25,168 nucleotides of DNA, taken from Chrysochromulina tobinii (lineage: Eukaryota; Haptophyta; Prymnesiales; Chrysochromulinaceae). Below the pieces are notes generated by a model. It saw only the letters and a list, made by a program, of their open reading frames with translations, searched no databases and had not been told where the DNA came from. The translations under genes were made by a program, and so were the position numbers. Location of the stretch: assembly GCA_001275005.1 (NCBI GenBank), contig JWZX01001512.1, forward strand, positions 1-25,168. The letters run 5' to 3'. How positions within the stretch are numbered: the stretch's first letter is position 1; every line of letters begins with the position of its first letter. Of this stretch, positions 1 to 6,601 are shown piece after piece.

Positions 1-132
1 AGGATACATGCAGGATACATGCAGGATACATGCAGGATACATGCAGGATACATGCAGGATACATGCAGGATACATGCAGGATACATGCAGGATACATGCA
101 GGATACATGCAGGATACATGCAGGATACATGC
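1..132. repeat. 11-bp minisatellite, 12 exact copies
   Basis: Twelve head-to-tail copies of AGGATACATGC run from the window edge and break off in AGGAGGC. All visible copies are identical, so the array is young or kept homogeneous. It probably continues to the left, outside the window. Because 11 is not a multiple of 3, three units make a 33-bp, 11-residue period, and no stop occurs in any of the six frames. I see no evidence that it is translated. Confidence 0.97.
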
Positions 133-244
133 AGGAGGCATTAAGCTCCTCACCTTGTTGCTGTCGGAGGATTCGAGCGACGATGATGACTGAAGTGGTT
201 GACGTAGAGTGATCCGGGTGTCTTCAAGATTGTGACATCGAGTG

Positions 245-493
245 ATGGACCCGGCAGTGTTCGCGGTGGAGAGAGTGAGAGTCGACGTGTGTGCGCGCGA
301 TATTTGTAAGTGCATTGTCACAGGCAAAAATGGGGGAGTAGCCCTAGATGCCACACGCGCGAACGCGCTTTGGAGGCTCGGGTTCGCAAGCCACTCAAGC
401 CTCAAGGAGACCGTTCCGCTCCTCGAAATGGTCCTCTACGGTGCACCTGAGCCCCCCAACGAGACGCTCGCAGTAGAGTGCCAGCTACTTTGA
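245..493 (+). CDS. possible short exon or gene remnant, unknown product
   Basis: An ATG at 245 opens an 82-codon frame ending at 493. The product resembles no family I recognise. A second plus-strand frame (478-750) and a third (from 564) overlap it in sequence, so this may be the 5' part of the gene at 564-1169, split by an intron or by frameshifts. I tried an intron from about 471 to 507, but it is only 37 nt and does not keep frame. It could equally be non-coding. Treat as tentative. Confidence 0.2.
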   Translation: MDPAVFAVERVRVDVCARDICKCIVTGKNGGVALDATRANALWRLGFASHSSLKETVPLLEMVLYGAPEPPNETLAVECQLL

Positions 494-563
494 ATCCCCA
501 CCCCGCAGAACATTGTGCGCAGTTACACGACTTGAAGAGCCTCAAGGCCATCTTGTGCGATAG

Positions 564-1169
564 TGCGAAGCGCACGAGGCGGCAACATCTGGTCTTGCTT
601 CAGTGCCAGAGCGGGCTGGCCGCTTCATTGTCATGGATTTCATGTCGAGCAGCGGTTCTCGTGAGGCGGCCGAACGCTTGGAGTCGGCTGGGCTCGCCCC
701 CACTACCATCTTTCAAACTGAACAGCTCCCAAATGCGTGTGGCTATCTGAGTGCGGCATGGGCATGCTCGCTTCGCCTCCTGGGCCTCGACTTCACGATG
801 ATGGACATGGACAGCGCCCGAATCCCAAACCGAGATGAATACATCGCCCTGCGAAATTCGGAGCTCGGGCACACGCGCGAACCGTCGAGCGGCCAATTTC
901 TGGAGACGGTCGAAGTTCAGAAGCTCGTCACTCTCCACAATCCCGACGCGCCAAATACCGACCCATCGTGGCTTGCTGGCCCAGGTTCTTTCAACCACTG
1001 GCAAACGTACCTGCAGCGCACCCTTGTGCAAGCGCACGAACATGGCCGTGTCCACATCATGATCGTCAACACTGTGACTTCGTTTACGCTGCACGACATT
1101 GCAAGCGGCCGTCATTGGTTCGTCGTTGCGTGGTTCATCGAACCAGACGCGCCAGATGGGCCAGCGTGA
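564..1169 (+). CDS. putative papain-like cysteine peptidase, 5' end unresolved (possible remnant)
   Basis: The frame opens after a TAG at 561-563 and ends at 1169. There is no early ATG, and the region before the GTG at 603 lacks a credible start, so the real 5' end is an upstream exon or the gene is broken. Numbering from the GTG codon, residues 41-48 read Q-L-P-N-A-C-G-Y and residues 170-175 read R-H-W-F-V-V. A Gln a few residues before Cys46, then a late His171 followed by an aromatic residue, is the order seen in papain-fold peptidases (Gln, Cys, His). The third catalytic residue cannot be identified. Similar peptidase-like reading frames occur in viruses, transposons and ubiquitin-like systems, so the role is open. 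The family call is a motif-level guess, and pseudogene status is quite possible given the frame changes upstream. Confidence 0.33.
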   Translation, partial: CEAHEAATSGLASVPERAGRFIVMDFMSSSGSREAAERLESAGLAPTTIFQTEQLPNACGYLSAAWACSLRLLGLDFTMMDMDSARIPNRDEYIALRNSELGHTREPSSGQFLETVEVQKLVTLHNPDAPNTDPSWLAGPGSFNHWQTYLQRTLVQAHEHGRVHIMIVNTVTSFTLHDIASGRHWFVVAWFIEPDAPDGPA

Positions 1170-1230
1170 TGTCTGAACCTAAGGGGGACCTAATCCCTTA
1201 CTTAACCAGAGTTCGGATTCCGTGTGTTTA

Positions 1231-1302
1231 AACGACGACGCGGGAGGGGAGTAGCAGGGAGTAGGCAACGACGCCGCGGGAGGGGAGTGTGCAGGGTGTA
1301 GG
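1231..1302. repeat. 36-bp tandem duplication
   Basis: Copies at 1231-1266 and 1267-1302 both begin AACGACG(A/C)CGCGGGAGGGGA and differ only by a few substitutions and one small shift near the end. It lies in the non-coding stretch after the gene ending at 1169. No function is evident. Confidence 0.85.
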
Positions 1303-1635
1303 AATTCGTGGTGTGGGTGTGTACATGTGACGACACGTGTTTATAGGGGGGATTAAATAACAAAAAGCAGCGGCTGGGCGAGAAGGGAGGGGCGGGGTCT
1401 ATCGCCCCGCACCAAAGTCAACAGTACGTCGGTCGTTATTTGTAATTTGTATTTGTATTGTCCGGGAAACAACAAACATGGCGGGCACCGCCCGCGTCCT
1501 CTCTCTCGTCCCGCGCGCCTCGCCCCTTGCCGTGGACCAACCCGGACTGCCGCGCCCACAACAAGATGCACCGTTCCTATGAAGTTCATATGCAGGATTT
1601 TCTCGCTCACATCACGGGCCTTTGGGAACTCATAC
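1303..1635. other. intergenic / 3' UTR stretch
   Basis: No convincing gene. It holds the 3' flank of the minus-strand TPR gene. A TTTGTA-rich patch at about 1438-1461 contains TGTAA on the plus strand, which could serve as a poly(A) signal for a plus-strand transcript, but this is weak. Short frames here are shadows. Confidence 0.4.
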
Positions 1636-3222
1636 CTATGCTGGCGTCTCCTCCGCCGCCGCGGCGGCCGGCTCAGCGGGGTCCACCGCCGCCGGCTCCT
1701 CTGCGGCAGGCTCCACTGGGGCTGCCGCCTCAGGCACGGGCTCGGTCACGGGCTCGTCGGGTCCCGGCTCGCCTGCGGCCGCGAAACCCTCTGCCGGCAA
1801 TTTCGATGGCGACGGCGCTTGAGAGGGCGACCTCGATGGCGACAGCGCTTTGGACTGGGAGCAAAGAGCTTCTGAGGAAGTCTCGCCTCCGACTGGTGCG
1901 CAATCGTCGTCTCCACCTTTTGAGGATATTGCTGGAAGCGCCGGTGCCGAGTCCGACGTCTTGAGCGGCCTTCCGCCTGTGGTCGCGCCTGCACGCTTTC
2001 CACCGAGCGTGGGAAGCGTCGAGATGCTGCTGACTCGCGTTGGCTGCTGACTCGCCGAATGTGCAAGGGGCAAGGATGGCAACGTCCGCTGTGCATTGAA
2101 GTTGCCGAGCAGCCGGCGGTACTTTGAATCGGAGATCACGGTAACAGGCGCAAGCCCTACGCTGCTGCCGCCCTCGTCAGCAGCTGGGCGGCGCGTCCAC
2201 GTCGCAGCCACTGACGCTTCCGTGCTCAACTTGAAGTGAGCATCATCTTTGTTGCTGGGGTGTGCCTCTCGATACGCGCCGGCTGCCGAGCTCAGCTGTG
2301 CAGTGATCACCGAGGGCAGCGAGGACCGGCCGATTGCCTTCTTCGCGCCGCGCGCGTGTACCAAAGCGCTTCGGTGCTCACCGCTTGCCTCGTGGCAGCA
2401 CATCAAATTGTAACGAGCAATGCCCTCAAAGGATGCACGGTCATCGTCGCTGATTTGGTCCGACGGCAAGCCCTGGAGATGTGTGAGAGCAGTCTTGGCC
2501 TCGTGGAGAGCGAGGAGCTGCTCGTCAGCTCGCTGAAGGGCCACGCAGAGATTGATACGTGCGGAGACGGCAGCAGTCGCGGCGTTTGGCTCCGCCCCGG
2601 CCGCATTGATCGAGTCCCGTAGGAAACGAATGGCCTTTTGCGTAGTGCCGCGCTGCAGATGGAAGCATCCGATGCTGTAGAGCGTCTCAGCAAGGGCCGC
2701 CGACCCGAGCGGCGGCGGCGGCACAGCTTCAAGCGCCCGCATCAGGCATGCACGCCGGATACTGGACTCGAGCTCCTGATCAGAGGCCAGCTCGTTGTGC
2801 AGCTTTGCAATCGTAATGCCCTCCATGTGCATACGACGCAGTTCTGCACCGCTGGGCGGCACGGGCATCGCCATCATGTGCTTCAGTTGTGTGAGATAGT
2901 CCTGATAGCGCACCTCAGCCTCTCGGACGCTGCGAGTGCGCTCGTCATCCTCGTCGAGTGAAGTTGAACTCGCGTCGTCCGGTACATCGAGGCGCAACCG
3001 CTGTGCGAGCTTTACTCGGGAGTTTTCTCGGCGGCGGCCACCGCGAGGTGGGAGGAGTCCCGCAAGAGGGTGTGCTGACACTGTGGCCGAGGATAACGCT
3101 GGGACGCCTTCAGCTGCGCGCTGCCTTGCTTCCTCCTGCTGCTTGAGAAGGCTGTGCTGCTGTATCAGCGCTCTTCCAAATTTGCCCACGCGCGGCAGAT
3201 GCATTGGCGACAGAGAAGCCAT
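1636..3222 (-). CDS. TPR-repeat protein
   Basis: This 528-residue protein starts at the ATG at 3222. The frame continues upstream to 3330, but only from a GTG codon. At least three helix-turn-helix units of 34 residues are visible at about 175-208, 216-249 and 264-297. They show the TPR pattern of small residues at positions 8 and 20 and bulky ones between, for example AETLYSIGCFHLQRG followed by KAIRFLRDSI. The N-terminal 100 residues are basic (a GGRRRENSRVK patch) and precede an acidic SLDEDDERTR stretch. The C-terminal 150 residues are disordered, rich in Ser-Pro and then Glu-Pro-Ala runs. TPRs bind peptides in multiprotein assemblies, but the partner cannot be told here. There is no signal peptide or membrane segment, so it is probably cytosolic, nuclear or ciliary. 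It lies downstream of the NSUN2-like gene on the same strand, with about 640 bp between them. Confidence 0.82.
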   Translation of the reverse strand: MASLSPMHLPRVGKFGRALIQQHSLLKQQEEARQRAAEGVPALSSATVSAHPLAGLLPPRGGRRRENSRVKLAQRLRLDVPDDASSTSLDEDDERTRSVREAEVRYQDYLTQLKHMMAMPVPPSGAELRRMHMEGITIAKLHNELASDQELESSIRRACLMRALEAVPPPPLGSAALAETLYSIGCFHLQRGTTQKAIRFLRDSINAAGAEPNAATAAVSARINLCVALQRADEQLLALHEAKTALTHLQGLPSDQISDDDRASFEGIARYNLMCCHEASGEHRSALVHARGAKKAIGRSSLPSVITAQLSSAAGAYREAHPSNKDDAHFKLSTEASVAATWTRRPAADEGGSSVGLAPVTVISDSKYRRLLGNFNAQRTLPSLPLAHSASQQPTRVSSISTLPTLGGKRAGATTGGRPLKTSDSAPALPAISSKGGDDDCAPVGGETSSEALCSQSKALSPSRSPSQAPSPSKLPAEGFAAAGEPGPDEPVTEPVPEAAAPVEPAAEEPAAVDPAEPAAAAAEETPA

Positions 3223-3861
3223 CTGGGTACCCGGTAGCGCGCCCGAGTTGCCGCACGTTTCAGAGGGTGTACGGAAAAACAGCTCCTGAAGAACCAGCCC
3301 CTCTTTTCGGGGGGCTCCCGCCTCCCACACCGAGCATCGGGCCGACTCCCCTGTGGGGAAAACGGGGAGGAGTGGGGAAGAACTCGGAACTCGGAAAACT
3401 GAACGCCGTTTCGGCTCCTCTTCGGGTCGCCTACCCGGTAGCCGGTACCCCTCGCATCACAGCACCACAGTCCACACGCACCACACCTCGGTCTCAATGT
3501 CTCAAAGGACGGCTGGAGGGCTGGTCCGTATCGCTGCCCCCGCGGTCAACACACAAGAGCTGAGTGGACGAGTGGAACACCCACACACGCTTGTTCTCGC
3601 GGACCAATTCCGCGTTCGCGCGGTTCGCACATGCGTGCTGTGCCTCGGTCGCCCAACTCCTCTCTCTCGGTACTCTCGCGGTTCCTGCACCTTCGTTCCC
3701 AGAAGCGAACTCCGCTCACGCAACGCACGCGTTCCTTTCGTTGCAATTCATCGCTGCGCACACCATGACGCCCACCATGATGGCATGGCATGTGCACCAA
3801 CCACCAAGAGCCGGACCGAACCTCGTCGCAGCCAAGGTCCCTCTGATGCTCACGACGGCGC
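3223..3861. other. intergenic: 5' region of TPR gene, 3' flank of NSUN2-like gene
   Basis: About 640 bp with no supported gene. Several overlapping frames exist on both strands (for example 3353-4030 plus and 3546-3887 minus), but they run into the NSUN2-like coding region as antisense or lack any recognisable product. The promoter of the TPR gene should lie here. No TATA-like box stands out. Confidence 0.5.
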
Positions 3862-6363
3862 TCAATCCTCCTCGTCGTCGCGCTCACGACGGCGCTCCAT
3901 CAGCGCCGCGCCGCCCTCGTCTCCGGCGCCCTCTTCGCCGCCACCCTCGGCGGCAGCGCCCTCGTTGGTGGCGCCTTCAGCGAGGGGCGGCGGCAGCAGC
4001 ACGACGGGCAGGTTGGCGATGCGGTTATAGAGTGAGGTACACTCGGCGTTCTTGACCACGAGCTCAATCACGGGCGCGTCGCCGACGGAGCGAATGGCTG
4101 CGAGCACGAGCGGCAGGGGCTGATCAACGCGGAGAGTGCCTGCACCTTCAGGGTCGTGCACGAGGGCGAGACCGCCAGGCGCCGCCGCGAGCAGTGCCGC
4201 ACGCAGCGCTTCGCAGCCTAAGCCGCCCACAGACATTGTGCGCCGACGGAGGAGCTCGAGGAGGTCGGCGGTGGGTACGAAGACGCGCTGGCGACGCATG
4301 TGAGGAGCCAGGAAGGCAGCACCCTCTTGAGCGAGCCTGAAGGCGAAGGGGAGGCCCGGCCGTGCGTCGAGGCGTTCGAGCAACTTGGTGCCTGTGTGGA
4401 CGAGGTGCAGCTTGGATCCCCCGTCGGCTTGCAGCAGACGGAGCACCGCACTCCCGATAAGGAAGATGGTCTTGCCCACGACCGAGCGGCTGATGAGCTG
4501 CTCGTACGGGAAGGTGGCGGGTAGCCCATAGAAGGCCCCGAGCTCCGCGTGCCACGACGGCGTCAGCTCGTACAGCGCATCGTACGAGCCCCGATTCTTG
4601 GCACCGCAGTGCAGCACGCGCAGCACGTGCGCGGCCGCAGGCTTCCCCTTTTGTTGATCAATGTGGGAATGCAACTGCGGCGCCGCCGCCGACTGCGCAG
4701 CCGACGAGGAGGTGGAGGTGGAGGCGGGCAACCCGGCGTCGCCTGACGGGTCGCTGCTGGTCGCGTCGCCGGCCGGAGCTGCGGACGATCCCGCAGCCCT
4801 ACTGGTGGGGTCGGTGCTGTCGGTGGGGGCGGCCGGCGCGGCGGTGGCCGGCACGGCACCGGGCCGCGCCGCCGGCGCGACGGTGGCGGGTCTCTCGGCG
4901 GCAGCTGCAACGGGGGCGGGGGCAGCGGCGGGGGGGGGCGCGGGGTTGGGTAGGGCGGGGGCACGCTGGATGACGGCAATGAAGAAGCCTCCCGTGTTCT
5001 GCAGATGAGGCAGCACGCGCATGCACCGGCCGAGTCGCAGTGGAGCACTTCGCTCGGGCGGCGGCGTGAACATCGAAGGTAGGAGCTTGTGGGCGTTCAC
5101 CGCCTCCTCCGGTACGTCTTCGAATGCCGTGTGCCACACCCCTTCCACGCGCACCCGCCACGAAGCCAAGCCCGAGCGGCGCTGCAGGCCGGGCAGCCGC
5201 TCCGAAACGTCCACCAGTCGCCACGAAGGTCCAAGCTCGAGCAGCGAGCTCGCGACCACAGCCTCATCCTCGAGTGGATTCATCGAGCAAGTCGAGTAGA
5301 CGAGCCGTCCGCCTGGTACGAGCATCTGCAGCCCACGAAGCAGCAGCGAGCGCTGCATACGATGGATGCCCATGGCGAGCCCATCGGTCCAGCGCCGCCA
5401 CAGATCCGGTGCTTTGCGCAGTGTGCCGTCGCCGCTGCAAGGCACATCACAAAGGATGCGATCGAAGCGGAGGGAACGGTCAGCCTTGTCCGCCTCGGCG
5501 GGCGGCGCGGTCTCGGCGGCGGGCGCGTCCTCGGCGCCGGCGGCAGCGGCACCAGGCGGCACGGCGCGCAACGAGTGGCTCATCTTGGTGGGGAGCATGG
5601 TGCCGTCGTGGTGCGTCACGATCAGCGCGGGCGAGTGCAGCCGCTTGGCCTGGTGCACCAGAAGATGGCAGCGCTTGTACTCCATGTCGTTGGCGATGAC
5701 AAGGCCCGCCGGGCCTACGTGCTCGAAGACGGATCTGCAAGTGGGCGGCAGGATGGCCTCAATGAGCTGCTGCGTCTTCGAACCGGGTGCCGCGCACAGG
5801 TCCGCCACCGTGTGCCCAGGCTCCACATCGAGTAGGCACGGCGGCACCATCGACACCTCCTCTTGCCGGCTGATGGTCCCCAACTCCGTCTCTGCCATCA
5901 GAAAGTGGTGGAAGGCCGCGATCTTGCGCGCGGCGAGCGAATCGTCACCCTTGACGGCGCCCTTGCCGCGCAGCAGCGAGCGCGAAACGTCGAATCGCCA
6001 CGCCATGCGGTTGCCGTACCACGAGATCGGGTAGGGCGGCGGCACCGGCTGGCCATCGGGCAGCTCGAGACCCTGCAACATTGAGATGTGCTGACGCTCC
6101 ATGTAGTCGCGCAGCGAGACGGAGGCCGGATCATCGGGGTGGCCCGTGATGCGGAATGACACCCCCAGCGGCTCGCGCAGCGTGCTAATGAAAGCATCCC
6201 ACTCGCTCTCATCGACCACGCCACATTCACGATAGTACGACTCGAAGGCAGCGGACATGAGCACAGGCGGCGGCGGGTAGTCGCCCTCCCCGTGCTTGCG
6301 ACGCTTCTCCTCGGAGCCGACGCCGCCCTCGGATTGGGGCCGCTTGCCCCTGTACTTACCCAT
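3862..6363 (-). CDS. NSUN2: NSUN2/Trm4-type RNA (cytosine-5) methyltransferase
   Basis: This 833-residue enzyme transfers a methyl group from S-adenosylmethionine to C5 of cytosine in RNA, chiefly tRNA. Family members act in the nucleus and nucleolus. The start is the ATG at 6363 (MGKYRGKRPQ, like the basic N-termini of the family), since the frame upstream has only a TTG. Motif I, DLCAAPGSKTQQ, lies at 188-199 and binds SAM. Motif IV, CDVPCSGDGTLRKAPDLW, contains Cys309, and motif VI, YSTCSMNPLEDEAVV, contains Cys359. These are the two cysteines used for catalysis and product release. Both the GDGTxRK extension after motif IV and the NPLEDEAVV extension after motif VI are typical of NSUN2 rather than other NSUN proteins. 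A low-complexity Pro/Ala/Ser linker (about 470-560) separates the catalytic core from a C-terminal domain, and the protein ends in an acidic-basic tail. No intron is needed. Confidence 0.93.
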   Translation of the reverse strand: MGKYRGKRPQSEGGVGSEEKRRKHGEGDYPPPPVLMSAAFESYYRECGVVDESEWDAFISTLREPLGVSFRITGHPDDPASVSLRDYMERQHISMLQGLELPDGQPVPPPYPISWYGNRMAWRFDVSRSLLRGKGAVKGDDSLAARKIAAFHHFLMAETELGTISRQEEVSMVPPCLLDVEPGHTVADLCAAPGSKTQQLIEAILPPTCRSVFEHVGPAGLVIANDMEYKRCHLLVHQAKRLHSPALIVTHHDGTMLPTKMSHSLRAVPPGAAAAGAEDAPAAETAPPAEADKADRSLRFDRILCDVPCSGDGTLRKAPDLWRRWTDGLAMGIHRMQRSLLLRGLQMLVPGGRLVYSTCSMNPLEDEAVVASSLLELGPSWRLVDVSERLPGLQRRSGLASWRVRVEGVWHTAFEDVPEEAVNAHKLLPSMFTPPPERSAPLRLGRCMRVLPHLQNTGGFFIAVIQRAPALPNPAPPPAAAPAPVAAAAERPATVAPAARPGAVPATAAPAAPTDSTDPTSRAAGSSAAPAGDATSSDPSGDAGLPASTSTSSSAAQSAAAPQLHSHIDQQKGKPAAAHVLRVLHCGAKNRGSYDALYELTPSWHAELGAFYGLPATFPYEQLISRSVVGKTIFLIGSAVLRLLQADGGSKLHLVHTGTKLLERLDARPGLPFAFRLAQEGAAFLAPHMRRQRVFVPTADLLELLRRRTMSVGGLGCEALRAALLAAAPGGLALVHDPEGAGTLRVDQPLPLVLAAIRSVGDAPVIELVVKNAECTSLYNRIANLPVVLLPPPLAEGATNEGAAAEGGGEEGAGDEGGAALMERRRERDDEED

Positions 6364-6601
6364 GGCGCTCGTCGCAATCGCGTGCGTTCGTCGTGGCAAG
6401 ACGCGTCAAGCTCGATTATCGTAGGGGGCCAAGGCCAAGGGGGCTTTTTTTCCGTAGTGTCGCGTGGAAAAGAAAAAAAAGAAAACGGCGCCGCAGGCGC
6501 CCCAGGGCACCAGGAAAGACTAGAGGAGACTTAGGATGATACTGTCGATACCTGGTAACACCTCGGGATCAAGGACGTGGCCGGTACCACGCTCCGCGGG
6601 C
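6364..6601. other. intergenic: NSUN2-like promoter and Pmp 3' flank, with a GC palindrome
   Basis: This holds the 5' flank of the NSUN2-like gene and the 3' flank of the Pmp-like gene, which lie in tandem on the minus strand. A purine run (6467-6485) is followed at 6487-6501 by GGCGCC-GCA-GGCGCC, a perfect 6-bp stem with a 3-nt loop. On either strand this could form a hairpin. A role in 3' end formation of the Pmp transcript is possible but not shown. Confidence 0.45.
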
